Of a stretch of DNA of 64,000 nucleotides, positions 51,252-60,007 are shown piece by piece; position 1 is the first letter of the stretch, and every line of letters begins with the position of its first letter. The stretch is from NCBI GenBank assembly GCA_035651595.1, contig DASRFJ010000277.1:1-64000 (forward strand), read 5' to 3'. The position numbers were made by a program, and so were the translations under genes. Below the pieces are notes generated by a model. That model made no database searches and was not told where the DNA came from. It was given only the letters and a program-made list of their open reading frames with translations. The stretch comes from JAFARZ01 sp035651595 (GTDB lineage Bacteria; Actinomycetota; Actinomycetes; Streptosporangiales; Streptosporangiaceae).

Positions 51252-52493
51252 TCAATGGAATGGGTTCGCCAGGCTGGCTAGCCGGGCCAGGCCGCGGCTC
51301 ATCCGCTTCCAGAAACCCGGCGGCTTGTCGTAGGGCAGCGCGTCGACCACGGCCGCCACGGTCGGGGCCGGGGCGTCCGCGATCAGCGTGTACACCATGC
51401 CGCCCCCGGACCAGGTCAAGGAGCGCTGCGCCGAACCCGCGGCGTAGACGATCCGGCCGCCCACCGTCGTCCGCTGCCAGCCGGCCAGCTTCGTCGCGAG
51501 CTTGCCACGCTGCTCGAACAAAGATACCACATAGAGTCCGTCCGAGTAGCCAAGGTCGAGTACCGGTTCTGCCGCGGTGGTCTGCGCACCGGTGAACAGC
51601 GTCAGGCCGTCGGGCAGGACGGGAACGACCCGCCAGCCGCTGCGGGCGAAAGCGCCGAGCTTCGCGGGCGGGATCGGGACCGTCCACGCGGCGGCCTGCT
51701 GGTTCTTTTGCTGCTGGTTCTTTTGCTGCTGGCCCTGAGCGGCACCGAGCGCTCGCGGGCGCGGCTGCGAGACCGGCTTGCCGATCTGGACGTTGATGAA
51801 GAAACTCTCGTTGATCACGTGCGCCTGGGCGTCGTAGACCCGGCGTTCCAGCGGCAGCTTGGTGGCCTGATCCAGGTAGAACAGCGCGGCCAGGCTGCCA
51901 TCGCCGCGCCACGCCTCGACCACCTGGGCGGGCCGGTTGTCGGCGGACGCGGCGCCGGCGTAGGCCACCACATAGTGGTTCTCGAGGAGGCCGACCAGCG
52001 TCGTCGTGACGCCGAGCACGCCCTCCGGCGAACCGCCGTCGGGATCGGTCGACTCATATGTCTGGGCACTGACCCCGGAGCCGGCCGCCTGGGTCTGCAC
52101 CCACGTCTGCCCGCCGCTGACGTGCCAGATGTCCGACACCAGCAGCGTGCCGCCGCCGGAATCCCAGCGTGAATCGACCTCCTCGCCCTGGTATGAGGTG
52201 ATCACGGCGGCCTTGGCCGCCTCGGTCATCAGGCTCATGGCCACCGGGCTGCTGTGCTTGCGCAGGCCACGCGTCGATGCCGTGCCCGCCCGGGCGGCGG
52301 CCACCCGGGGTGCCGAAGCAGCGGCGCCACTGCCTTCGGCGGTGGCCGGCGGGCTGCTGCACCCGGTGATCAGGCAGCCGGGCGCGGCGACGGCCAGCAC
52401 CGCGGTAAACGCCAGCAGCAGGCGACCGCGGCCGTCCGCCGAACGCTGCGGTCTCGCCGCATGCGTCCGCCGAGACAGTCCGGCCATCGTCAT
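51252..52493 (-). CDS. rseB: RseB/MucB-like sigma-E regulatory lipoprotein
   Basis: A 413-residue exported lipoprotein. The lipobox LITGC stands at about residue 43 after a hydrophobic segment. The region around residues 85-270 (AAVITSYQGEEVDSRW, WHVSGGQTWVQTQ, LDQATKLPLERRVYDAQ) resembles the lipid-carrier-like domain of RseB/MucB, and a C-terminal domain follows (VPVLPDGLTLFTGAQ). A QQQKNQ tandem and a Gln-rich linker join the two. Start ATG 52491-52493 stands four bases after the anti-sigma stop. RseB shields the anti-sigma from proteolysis in proteobacteria; the same role is inferred here. Confidence 0.75.
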   Translation of the reverse strand: MTMAGLSRRTHAARPQRSADGRGRLLLAFTAVLAVAAPGCLITGCSSPPATAEGSGAAASAPRVAAARAGTASTRGLRKHSSPVAMSLMTEAAKAAVITSYQGEEVDSRWDSGGGTLLVSDIWHVSGGQTWVQTQAAGSGVSAQTYESTDPDGGSPEGVLGVTTTLVGLLENHYVVAYAGAASADNRPAQVVEAWRGDGSLAALFYLDQATKLPLERRVYDAQAHVINESFFINVQIGKPVSQPRPRALGAAQGQQQKNQQQKNQQAAAWTVPIPPAKLGAFARSGWRVVPVLPDGLTLFTGAQTTAAEPVLDLGYSDGLYVVSLFEQRGKLATKLAGWQRTTVGGRIVYAAGSAQRSLTWSGGGMVYTLIADAPAPTVAAVVDALPYDKPPGFWKRMSRGLARLASLANPFH

Positions 52494-52497
52494 AGTG

Positions 52498-53103
52498 CTA
52501 GGGCGTCTGCGCCGTGTCGCTCGTGGATACCGTCGTCGGCAGAACCGCCGGTCCATCGACCGAGCCTGCTGCCCCGGTACCTGCTGCTCCGGCGAACGGG
52601 ACGTCGCCCGTGATGACCGCGTGCTCCTCGCTGTACAGCTCCATCTGCGGCGTGATCCTGGGCCCGGGCGCCGCGTCCCCGCCGCCGGCGCCGAACGCGG
52701 CCGTGCCGAGGCCCACCATGATCGTCACCGCGCCGAGCGCGAGGTAGCGACCGTGCCGCCGGGATATCCGCGATCCCCCGGGTCGGGAGTACCGCGGCCC
52801 TGGCGACCCTGCCGGGCCCGGTGGACGCAGCCCGCGGACGGGCCGGGAAAGCACCCGCAGCCGACGGCGCGGTGGCTGGGTGCCGGTCAGCGACATCAGG
52901 CGGCGCAGCATGTCCGCCTCGTGCGCCGCGACCGCGGGGGATCCGGCGGCCAGCGACCTGAGCTGCCGCTTCAGGTCCCGCAGCGCGGCCGCTTCGGACC
53001 GGCACTGCTCGCAACGAGCGAGATGGGCCGTGGCCTTGTCCCGCTCCGCGCCGTCAAGCTCGCCGTCGACGAGGGCCGACAGGCGATCACCAAGGTGAGT
53101 CAT
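52498..53103 (-). CDS. rseA: Zinc-containing anti-sigma factor
   Basis: A 201-residue membrane anti-sigma. The ZAS zinc motif is HLARCEQC (HxxxCxxC) at about residues 27-34 inside a helical sigma-binding region, followed by an Arg/Pro-rich linker, one TM helix (about residues 121-140, LALGAVTIMVGLGTAAFG) and an extracytoplasmic tail. It overlaps sigE by 4 bp. In mycobacteria the counterpart (Rv1222) is released under oxidative or envelope stress. Confidence 0.9.
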   Translation of the reverse strand: MTHLGDRLSALVDGELDGAERDKATAHLARCEQCRSEAAALRDLKRQLRSLAAGSPAVAAHEADMLRRLMSLTGTQPPRRRLRVLSRPVRGLRPPGPAGSPGPRYSRPGGSRISRRHGRYLALGAVTIMVGLGTAAFGAGGGDAAPGPRITPQMELYSEEHAVITGDVPFAGAAGTGAAGSVDGPAVLPTTVSTSDTAQTP

Positions 53104-53690
53104 GACAATCCGCTCCGCTTTACCCTGCGATGCTCGAGCGCACCGCGCAGCTGTGCCCGGCCGCGATGAATCCGGCTACGCACCGTACCGATCTTGACGC
53201 CCAGGGTGGCGGCGATCTCCTCGTATGAGAAGCCCTCGATATCGCACAGCACAACCGCCGCCCGGTACTCCGGCGGCAGCGCCTTCAGCGCGGACTGGAT
53301 GTCGTCGTCCAGGTGTGTGTCGTCGAAGGCCTCGGCCGGGGTGGGCTCGCTGCCGGGGAGACGGTGCGCTACGTCGTCTGCCAGGCCCTCGAACCGAATC
53401 CGCTGCTTGCGGCGTGCGCCATCGAGGAACAGGTTGGTGGTGATCCGGTGCAGCCAGCCTTCGAACGTGCCGGGCGTGTAGCTCGACAGCGACCGGAACA
53501 CCCGGACGAAGACCTCCTGGGTCAGGTCTTCGGCGTCGTGCGGGTTGCCGGTGAGGCGATAGGCGAGCCGGTATACCCGAACCGAGTGGGTGCGCACGAT
53601 TTCATCCCAGGACGGCAGGGTCCAGTCGGCTTCCGCCGCCTCCTCCACCAGTCCGCCCTCCGGGTCACGAACCGTTGCGCTTGTTACCAT
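53100..53690 (-). CDS. sigE: ECF RNA polymerase sigma factor SigE
   Basis: A 196-residue group 4 sigma factor. Region 2 (VYRLAYRLTGNPHDAEDLTQEVFVRVF, then TFEGWLHRITTNLFLD) and region 4 (LKALPPEYRAAVVLCDIEGF, YEEIAATLGVKIGTVRSRIH) are complete. The sequence and its neighbours (divergent O-methyltransferase, RseA, TatB, Mrp) match the mycobacterial sigE locus, where it controls cell-envelope stress. A promoter of the kind SigE itself recognises lies 51 bp upstream, so autoregulation is likely. Confidence 0.93.
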   Translation of the reverse strand: MVTSATVRDPEGGLVEEAAEADWTLPSWDEIVRTHSVRVYRLAYRLTGNPHDAEDLTQEVFVRVFRSLSSYTPGTFEGWLHRITTNLFLDGARRKQRIRFEGLADDVAHRLPGSEPTPAEAFDDTHLDDDIQSALKALPPEYRAAVVLCDIEGFSYEEIAATLGVKIGTVRSRIHRGRAQLRGALEHRRVKRSGLS

Positions 53691-53740
53691 CGTGCCCTGG
53701 TTTCCGTCCTCACGCCAGTTCGGGGATCTGCACGCTAGTA

Positions 53741-53767
53741 AACGGTCCGACCGCGGGCAGAGTTCCC
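53741..53767 (-). promoter_or_regulatory. SigE-type promoter upstream of sigE
   Basis: On the minus strand GGGAACT (53761-53767) is followed after exactly 16 bases by CGTT (53741-53744). GGAAC and GTT at this spacing is the consensus known for SigE-group ECF factors. Confidence 0.7.
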
Positions 53768-53798
53768 GCAGCTAGTCCCAGGGCGCTACGCTGCTGCG

Positions 53799-54476
53799 GT
53801 GGGGCCACTGGGTAACGTCACGGAATACGCCGCAGACTACGTAATTGAGGACGAGCCGCTGCTGACCGCGCGGGCCAACGCCGCCGACCTGGGCGGTACT
53901 TCGCCGGTTTCGCCCGAGGTTGGCGCCGCGCTGCGGTTCATCGCTTCGGCGGTCGGCGCGCGGACCGCGGTGGAGGTCGGTACCGGCTGCGGCAGTTCGG
54001 GCATCTGGCTGCTCCGCGGCATGCGCCCTGGCGGCGTGCTGACCAGCGTCGATACCGAGCCCGAGTACCACCGGATGGCACGGCAGGCGTTCACCCAGGC
54101 CGGTTTCGCGCCCAACCAGAGCCGGCTCATCCTCGGCCGCGCGCTCGACGTGCTGCCCCGGCTCTCCGACGGTGCGTATGACCTGGTGTTCTGCGACTGC
54201 GACCCGCGGGACTATCCGGATTACCTGCGGGCAGCCCTGCGGCTGCTGCGGCCTGGCGGGGTCGTCGCGTTCAACGATGCGCTCGCCGCTGGCGGTCCTG
54301 CTGGCGGTGGCACCGCAGGGAGTCGCACCGCTGGCGGTGACGTGCGGGACGCCAGCGATGACTTCGGCGAGAGCCTGGCCGACCTCGCCAGCCTGGTGCG
54401 CGACGACGAGCGCCTCGTGCCCATGCTGCTGCCGCTCAGTGACGGCCTGCTAGCCGCTGTGCTGCGCGGTAACTAA
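53799..54476 (+). CDS. O-methyltransferase
   Basis: A 225-residue class I methyltransferase of the COMT-like family 3. The SAM motif is AVEVGTGCGSSGIWLL (about residues 58-73), followed by VLTSVDTEPEYHRMAR and DLVFCDCDPRDYPDYL with the acidic metal site; the C-terminus has a short Gly/Ala insertion (GGPAGGGTAGSRTAGG). Divergent from sigE, as Rv1220c is from mycobacterial sigE. Start GTG. The substrate is unknown. Confidence 0.85.
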   Translation: MGPLGNVTEYAADYVIEDEPLLTARANAADLGGTSPVSPEVGAALRFIASAVGARTAVEVGTGCGSSGIWLLRGMRPGGVLTSVDTEPEYHRMARQAFTQAGFAPNQSRLILGRALDVLPRLSDGAYDLVFCDCDPRDYPDYLRAALRLLRPGGVVAFNDALAAGGPAGGGTAGSRTAGGDVRDASDDFGESLADLASLVRDDERLVPMLLPLSDGLLAAVLRGN

Positions 54477-54518
54477 GAGCGGCCCGGGGCTGGCGCCCGG
54501 CGGAGCCTGCGCGGCCGG

Positions 54519-54686
54519 TCAGCCCACGACGGACTTGAGCGCGTCGCCCAGCTTGGCCGCCTCTTCGGCCGTGAGCTCGACTACGAGCCGCCCGCCGCCT
54601 TCAAGCGGGACGCGCATTACTATGCCGCGGCCCTCCTTGGTGACCTCAAGCGGACCATCGCCCGTCCGCGGCTTCATCGCCGCCAT
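54519..54686 (-). CDS. DUF3117 micro-protein
   Basis: A 55-residue protein, MAAMKPRTGDGPLEVTKEGR onward, with GGRLVVELTAEEAAKLGDAL at the end. This matches the highly conserved DUF3117 family of actinobacteria. GGAGG and GGGG precede ATG 54684-54686 and decide it over a longer open frame. Function unknown. Its strong conservation suggests a core role. Confidence 0.9.
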   Translation of the reverse strand: MAAMKPRTGDGPLEVTKEGRGIVMRVPLEGGGRLVVELTAEEAAKLGDALKSVVG

Positions 54687-55020
54687 CTCATCCCCTTCCT
54701 CCGGTACCGCACACAGCCCTCGTGGACGCCGCGCACGCCACACCTCCCGGCGTCTGCGGCGGAACCGGCCAGCCACAATCGTTTCGATAAGTCGCCCTAT
54801 TATCTCAGGGTTCGGCCGCCGAATGGTAATGATCGGCTCTCAGGGATGCCAACATGATGTCCGCAACCGCCTTTGTGGCAGGCGTTCCGGCGTTCTGCGG
54901 GCGTTCTGAACAAGCCGGCGCGTCGTTGCTTGGTAGCTGTTGCGTCGAGTGGCGGTCCGGTGGCGATGGCCATCTGGGGACTGCACGGCGGCCAATGCTC
55001 AGGTTCACACTGAGCACTCG

Positions 55021-55389
55021 TGGAGGTGGCGGGAATCGAACCCGCGTCCTTCGGTACCTCACCAGGGCTTCTCCGGGCGCAGCTTGCTCTGCTTTTCTCA
55101 GCCCCGGCGATCACGCAAGCTAGACGCCGACGGGCTCAGCCGCTGTTCGATGTCCCGCCTGGCCCCGCGACCGGGTCAGACGGTAATCCTTCTAGCTGAT
55201 GCCAGGCACCGGGTCGAAGGCATCCCCGGGCTGACAGAGCTCTTAGCTCGCCTTAGGCGGCGAGAGCGAGCTCAGTGCGCGTTGAGTTGGCACTTATTGG
55301 TTTGCGGCCACAGGATTATCGAGGTCACAACCGCAACCCTCGGCCCGCTTCCCCTGGATCGACCACCAAAGTCGAAACCGTTCACCCCC
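55021..55389 (-). ncRNA. ssrA: tmRNA
   Basis: A 369-nt one-piece transfer-messenger RNA for trans-translation with SmpB. The 5' end GGGGGTGAACGGTTTCGAC and the 3' end GGGTTCGATTCCCGCCACC are the conserved tRNA-like parts; 5' GGGGGTG pairs with CACCTCC at the 3' end. CCA is not encoded. The tag reading frame (55253-55291) encodes ANSTRTELALAA and a stop, preceded by AATAAGT, as in other actinobacterial tmRNAs. smpB is encoded about 3.1 kb upstream on the same strand. Confidence 0.95.
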
Positions 55390-55479
55390 TATTGAGTTGT
55401 CTGGCCAGCGTTGGCGTCATGCCGACCGACCACCATCCTGACCGTACACGTACAACGCCAGGACGCCAACCTGGATTCC

Positions 55480-55622
55480 GCCCCTGCTCCGTTCCCGCTC
55501 CGTCCCTGCTCCGTTCCTGCCCCGTTCCCGTGCCCGTCGCCTCAGGTCGCCTCGGGTCGCCGTCGCCTCGGGTCGCCTCGGGCCGCCGTCGCCTCGGGTC
55601 GCCTCGGGTCGCCGTCCCGGCC
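55480..55622. repeat. C-rich tandem repeat
   Basis: First part: CCCGTTCC/CTGCTCCGTT-type units; second part: about three units around GTCGCCTCGGGTCGCC, each about 27 bp. On the minus strand it is G-rich and then adjoins the TATTCGAA end of the 184-bp repeat, as in copy 2. Confidence 0.8.
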
Positions 55623-55674
55623 ACGCGTCCCTATTGTCCGGTTTGTCTTAGCTGTTCACCAAGCGTAGATGGAA

Positions 55675-55858
55675 TATTCGAATGAGTGAACGATCTCTAT
55701 ACCCAATAGGGGTATATAGTTCATGATCACGAAGGGTTTTATGGCCTATAGCACGTACAACCCTTCATGATCATGAAACACGCCACGCGAACCGGCGGAA
55801 CGCAGGCCCGCATAGCAGGACAAACCAGACCGCATACCCCTCTGTATCGATAGCCGCC
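55675..55858 (+). repeat. 184-bp palindromic repeat, copy 1
   Basis: Bounded by TATTCGAA and TAGCCGCC. It contains a small palindrome TATACCC-AA-TAGGGGTATA and a long hairpin around 55720-55777 with arms related to TTCATGATCACGAAGGG and a CTATAGC centre. The reverse complement of 63296-63479 is the same element with about four-fifths identity; both copies are 184 bp. Confidence 0.88.
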
Positions 55859-56054
55859 TCCCGACGCCTCGCTCAGGACGATCCGCACAACGCGCGCTCC
55901 GCCCGAACCAGCAACCGAAAACACGCCTGAGACGCCTGATGAACAGCTACGGTTTGTTAACACTACAGCTGTCTTCTTACCCGAACGGCGGGGACATATC
56001 AGTGCAAAACGGCCGGGAAGGCCCGACGAAAGGGTAACAAGACAGGTGTAGCGT

Positions 56055-56145
56055 TACGGGGCGCGGGGACCGGGGGCGCGGGGGACCGGGAGTGCGCGGG
56101 GGGACCGGGGGCGCGGGGGACCGGGGGCGCGGGGGGACCGGGAGT
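56055..56145 (+). repeat. G-rich tandem repeat
   Basis: Five units of about 17-19 bp around GGGGACCGGGGGCGCG, varying in the length of the G runs. No coding function. Confidence 0.75.
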
Positions 56146-56170
56146 GCGATGTGGTTCATGGGACGCAAAT

Positions 56171-56320
56171 GGCCCCCGCGAGCGCTGGCGGTGGCCGAAA
56201 CGCGCCCGCGGGGGCCGACCGGCAGGGTCGGAGCCGGTCCGGTGGCCGGGTCTCCCCCGAGATGAGACCCGGACCTTCCATGGTGACTGGGTCGCAACCC
56301 CCCAAGCGAATCCCAGTCAC
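56171..56320. other. Array of stem-loops, possible structured RNA
   Basis: Four successive inverted repeats: GGCCCCCGCG / CGCGGGGGCC (56171-56216), GACCGG / CCGGTC (56217-56239), CCGGGTCTC / GAGACCCGG (about 56246-56272) and GGTGACTGGG / CCCAGTCACC with inner TCGC / GCGA (56281-56320). It lies 90 bp beyond the leftward PBP-like gene. It may be its 3' region, a small RNA, or a riboregulator. No known riboswitch class was recognised. Confidence 0.4.
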
Positions 56321-56408
56321 CTGTAAAGACGCCTCTAGGTGTCCGTATGGTTGCTCCGAGTAAACATATTTCGGTCACGCATTGATAACGCTATGTAACC
56401 GATGCTGG

Positions 56409-58526
56409 TCAGGACCCGGGCTGTGTGGCGCTGCTGAGCGCCGTGTTGCTGAGCGCGGTGCTGCCCAAGGTCGAGACGAAGGCACCGGCCAAGGCCGCCG
56501 CGGACAGCCGTGGCGTGCTGCCCGCCTCGATCAGCGCGAACGCCACGTCCCCGCGATACCCGACGAACCAGCTGAGCCAGCCGGTCGAGGTGTGCGTGAG
56601 GCCGACCTGTCCGCAAACGGGCGCGCCGGATACGTTCGCTGCCTTGGCGGCGCCCGACTTGACCGCGCCGCGCATGAGATCGCGCAGCGACGACAGCGAC
56701 GCCTGGTCGAGCTGAGCGGCCGGCGCGCGGGCCGGATCCGCGTCGGCCAGCACGGACGGGGCGTGCCACGAGCCCGAGTCGACTTCGGCCGCCACCAGGG
56801 CCATGGCCAGCGGGCTCACCAGGACGTTGCCCTTGCCGATCGTCTGGGCGGCGAGACCGGCCTCATCGGAGGCAACCGGGACCGACCCGGTGAACGCCGG
56901 CACCTGAAGCGGGCCAGCCCAGTCCCCGCCGAGGCCGAATGCCTTCACCACCTCGGTGAACTGCCCCGGCGTGAGCCGCTCGGAGAGCCCGGCGAACGCC
57001 GTCCCGCAGTCATTGGCGAAATCGCTGCTGAACGGCCGCTGCGCGGCGGTGCCGTAGCTGGTGAACGTCTGCCCGCCGACGGTGAACGAGTTGTCGCAGG
57101 AGATCGGCGTGTTCTCGGTCAGCCCGGACTGGAGCAGCGCCTCAGTGGAGACGATGGTGAACGCGGTGCCTGGCGACAGCCTGGCGTTCAGCGGACCACC
57201 CGGCGGCAGCGTGGTCGCGCCGGAATGCTGGGCGACGGCGAGCACGTCGCCGGTGGATGCCTGCACCGCGATGAGCTCGCCGGACTGCGACACGGAGTCG
57301 AGCGCCGCCAGCGCGGCGCGCTGGACGGCCGAGTTGATCGTGGTGCGCACCGAGGCGCCCGGGGCACCGGGCCACTGCTTCAGCGTCGCGACCACGTCGC
57401 CGGCCGAGTTCAGATCCACGATCGAGGTCGACGGGCTGCCGAGCAGCTGCCGCTGATAGACATGCTCCAGGCCGGACAGCCCGATCGTGGTGCCGGGCAG
57501 GTAGAGCGTGCCCTCGGCCTGAAGCTGCTTGTCCACCTCGCTGCCGACCTGGCCCACCAGCCCGGTGGCGTTGGCCTTGTACAGCACCTGCTGGTCGGTC
57601 TTCACCACCAGGCCGGGTATGCCCTGCAACTTCGGACGCAGTTGCTGGAAGGTGTCCGGATCGAGCGTGGCCAGCTTCAGGAACGCGGCGGGCGGAGCCG
57701 CGGCGATCTGGCCGGAGACCTGGGCCGCCTCGACGCCGGTGGCGGCGGCGAACTGGGTGGCGGTCGCCTGCGGGTTCGTCAGCTTGCCGGGGACCACACC
57801 CACCACGTCTACCGTGGCCGATGACTGAAGCGGCTGGCCATCGGAGTCAAGAATCAGCCCGCGAGCCGGAAACGTGGTGACGACCGCGAGCCGGTCGCCG
57901 ACGCCGAGCTGCGGGTGGATGACCGACGGCGACCAGGCCACCCGCCAGTCGCTGCCGCTCTTCACCAGACCGAACCTGCCCTGGTACGTCCACACCCGGT
58001 TCGGCTGGGCCAGGTCGACCGTGGCCGTGAACGTGGCCTGCGCGGTGGCGCCGTGTTGCGTCACCGAGTCCATCGCCAGGAACAGCGCGGTGGCATCGAG
58101 TTGCCCGAATGTGGCGCGGAGCGCCGCGGCGACCGTGTGCGGCGGCGCGGTGGTCAGCGCGCCGGCGCCGGCGTAGTCCTGGCCCTGCCAGTCGAGCAGG
58201 AAGCTCTGCGCTACCGGTTCGGCGGATGCCTCGGAGTCGAAGCCGACCGCTGTGCCGATGACGATGACGCCGACGACGAGGATGAACAGCGCGGCGACCC
58301 GATCCCGCGGCATCCGTTTGCGCGCACTCCGCCCTCGCGGCCGGGCATGACCGCCGGCGCGGGGGCCGGCTGAAGCCCGCGAACCGGCTGAGGTCCGCGA
58401 ACCGGCTGAGGTCCGCGAACCGGCTGTGCCGACAGTGTCCGCCGGGCCGGCTGTGCCGACAGTATCCGCCTGGCCGGCTGTGCCGGCGGGGCGAGCAGAT
58501 CCCGCAGGACTCCCTGGTGAAGACAC
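56409..58526 (-). CDS. PBP-like protein lacking transpeptidase catalytic motifs
   Basis: A 705-residue protein of class B penicillin-binding layout: Pro/Ser/Gly-rich cytoplasmic N-terminus with short repeats, a TM helix at about 75-95, an NTF2-like MecA domain (about 100-205), a PBP dimerisation domain (about 210-380) and a transpeptidase-like domain to the end. All active-site motifs are changed: SxxK is TAFT (454-457), SxN is DCG (506-508) and KTG is QVG (640-642). The fold is kept but acylation by beta-lactams or peptidoglycan stems should be impossible. It probably acts as a structural or sensing pseudoenzyme. Starts at GTG three bases after smpB. Confidence 0.85.
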   Translation of the reverse strand: MSSPGSPAGSARPAGTAGQADTVGTAGPADTVGTAGSRTSAGSRTSAGSRASAGPRAGGHARPRGRSARKRMPRDRVAALFILVVGVIVIGTAVGFDSEASAEPVAQSFLLDWQGQDYAGAGALTTAPPHTVAAALRATFGQLDATALFLAMDSVTQHGATAQATFTATVDLAQPNRVWTYQGRFGLVKSGSDWRVAWSPSVIHPQLGVGDRLAVVTTFPARGLILDSDGQPLQSSATVDVVGVVPGKLTNPQATATQFAAATGVEAAQVSGQIAAAPPAAFLKLATLDPDTFQQLRPKLQGIPGLVVKTDQQVLYKANATGLVGQVGSEVDKQLQAEGTLYLPGTTIGLSGLEHVYQRQLLGSPSTSIVDLNSAGDVVATLKQWPGAPGASVRTTINSAVQRAALAALDSVSQSGELIAVQASTGDVLAVAQHSGATTLPPGGPLNARLSPGTAFTIVSTEALLQSGLTENTPISCDNSFTVGGQTFTSYGTAAQRPFSSDFANDCGTAFAGLSERLTPGQFTEVVKAFGLGGDWAGPLQVPAFTGSVPVASDEAGLAAQTIGKGNVLVSPLAMALVAAEVDSGSWHAPSVLADADPARAPAAQLDQASLSSLRDLMRGAVKSGAAKAANVSGAPVCGQVGLTHTSTGWLSWFVGYRGDVAFALIEAGSTPRLSAAALAGAFVSTLGSTALSNTALSSATQPGS

Positions 58527-58529
58527 CCG

Positions 58530-58994
58530 TTACCTTCGCCGTCTGAGCGCACGGTCCATTTCCCTGGCCGCGTCGCGCTTAGCCAGGTCTTGACGCTTAT
58601 CGTAGGTCCGCTTACCCCGGGCAAGCGCGATTTCAACCTTGACGTTGCCGTCCTTGAAGTAAAGCTCGAGCGGAACGAGCGTCAGCCCTCGCTCCTGGGT
58701 CTCGCTGACCAGCCGGTCGATCTCGGATCGGTGCAGCAGCAGCTTCCTGATCCGCCGCGGGGTGTGATTGGTCCATGTGCCCTGGATGTACTCGGGGATG
58801 TGCACGTTGTGCAGCCAGGCCTCGCCGTCGGTAATCTGCGCGAACCCGTCGGTCAGCGACGCGCGGCCCAGCCGCAGCGACTTTACCTCGGTACCGGTAA
58901 GGACCAAGCCAGCCTCGTAAGTGTCCTCGATGTGGTACTCGTGCAGGGCGCGACGATTCCTGGCGATGACCTTCCGGCCTTTCTCCTTTGCCAT
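58530..58994 (-). CDS. smpB: SmpB, tmRNA-binding protein
   Basis: A 154-residue SmpB. It begins MAKEKGRKVIARNRRALHEY, then the OB barrel (GLVLTGTEVKSLR, AWLHNVHIPEY), KLLLHRSEIDRL, and LVPLELYFKDGNVKVEIALARGK followed by the basic tail YDKRQDLAKRDAAREMDRAL that enters the decoding centre. Partner of the tmRNA at 55021-55389. Downstream of ftsEX, an order often seen in actinobacteria. Confidence 0.96.
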   Translation of the reverse strand: MAKEKGRKVIARNRRALHEYHIEDTYEAGLVLTGTEVKSLRLGRASLTDGFAQITDGEAWLHNVHIPEYIQGTWTNHTPRRIRKLLLHRSEIDRLVSETQERGLTLVPLELYFKDGNVKVEIALARGKRTYDKRQDLAKRDAAREMDRALRRRR

Positions 58995-59027
58995 GTCCGC
59001 CCCGTCCCAGCACGTTCCGGTGAGTGC

Positions 59028-59939
59028 CTAGATTCTCAGGTAACGCCGCAGCGTCAGGAACGACGTCGCGCCGCAGAGCAGCACTCCGACCACCATCGCG
59101 AGCAAGATGACCTCGATCAGGTCGCCGGCCGACAGGCTCGTGTTGGTGGCGAAGTACGTCTCCACCGTATCGAGCAGAAAGACCTTCGCGGCAATGAGGA
59201 GCCCGGCGGCGATCGCCCAGCCGATCAGGCCGGCGATCGCACCCTCGAGCAGGAACGGCAGCTGAATGTAGAAATTCGACGCGCCGACCAGCCGCATGAT
59301 CGAGGTCTCCCGCCGCCGGTTGAACGCGGACAGCCGGATCGTGTTCGCGACCAGCAGGATCGCGGCCACGAGCAGGATCAGCGCGATGATCACCACGGCG
59401 TTCCGCGCCGCGTCCAGCAGCCGGTAGAACTTGTCCAGGATCGTCATCTCGTTGACCACGCTGTCGACCCCCGGCGCGCCGTTGACCGCGCTCGAGACGA
59501 CGCTGTAGTCCCCCGAAGGATCCTTGAGCTTCACCTCGAGCGAATCCGGGATCCCGTCCGAGGGGGTGTTGTTCACCAGGCTGGGCTCATTCGAGAACTC
59601 CTGGCGGAAGTCCTGGTACTGCTCGGCCTGCGAGACGTACTGAGCGAACTGCACCTGCGGCATGGACTGGAGTCGCTGCTTGAGCTGCTGCTTCTCCGCC
59701 GGGGTGGCCGGGCCGTCCTCCTCGCAGATCGGGTTCGCACTCGACTTGATGCAGAAATAGACGGACATCTCCACGCGGCCCTGCCAGAACGACCGGGTTC
59801 GGTCCACCTGCTTGACGAACAGCAGGCCGGTGCCGAGCAGGGAGAGGCTGATTGCCACGACCACGATGAGCGCCATCGTCATGGTCAGGTTCCGGCGCAG
59901 CCCGATCCAGATCTCGGAGAAGACGAACTGTGAGGGCAT
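59028..59939 (-). CDS. ftsX: Cell-division protein FtsX
   Basis: A 303-residue permease-like protein with four TM helices. The N-terminus MPSQFVFSEIWIGLRRNLTM leads to TM1; the extracellular domain (about 45-170) is the part that activates peptidoglycan hydrolases; the cytoplasmic segment NRRRETSIMRLVGASNFYI contacts FtsE, and LPFLLEGAIAGLIGW is TM3. Forms a complex with the FtsE encoded 68 bp upstream. Confidence 0.95.
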   Translation of the reverse strand: MPSQFVFSEIWIGLRRNLTMTMALIVVVAISLSLLGTGLLFVKQVDRTRSFWQGRVEMSVYFCIKSSANPICEEDGPATPAEKQQLKQRLQSMPQVQFAQYVSQAEQYQDFRQEFSNEPSLVNNTPSDGIPDSLEVKLKDPSGDYSVVSSAVNGAPGVDSVVNEMTILDKFYRLLDAARNAVVIIALILLVAAILLVANTIRLSAFNRRRETSIMRLVGASNFYIQLPFLLEGAIAGLIGWAIAAGLLIAAKVFLLDTVETYFATNTSLSAGDLIEVILLAMVVGVLLCGATSFLTLRRYLRI

Positions 59940-60007
59940 GACTAATCCTTCGCTGATCTAAATGGCGATGCGCTGCGGCGAATGAAGCCAACAGTGCAGG
60001 TAACAGG

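Larger units (their letters stand above)
55390..56408. other. 1-kb gene-free region rich in repeats
   Basis: Between tmRNA and the PBP-like gene no convincing gene is found. It holds the C-rich minisatellite (55480-55622), copy 1 of the 184-bp repeat (55675-55858), a G-rich array (56055-56145) and a series of stem-loops (56171-56320). The tmRNA promoter must lie near 55390-55430. Confidence 0.6.

Noticed and set aside
53200..53480. Antisense frame over sigE
   Set aside because: Low-complexity translation and complete overlap with a clear ECF sigma factor gene.
55390..56408. Short open frames in the 1-kb region between tmRNA and the PBP-like gene
   Set aside because: They follow the repeat periodicity (for example Gly/Arg/Pro-rich peptides), lack ribosome-binding sites and have no homologous pattern.
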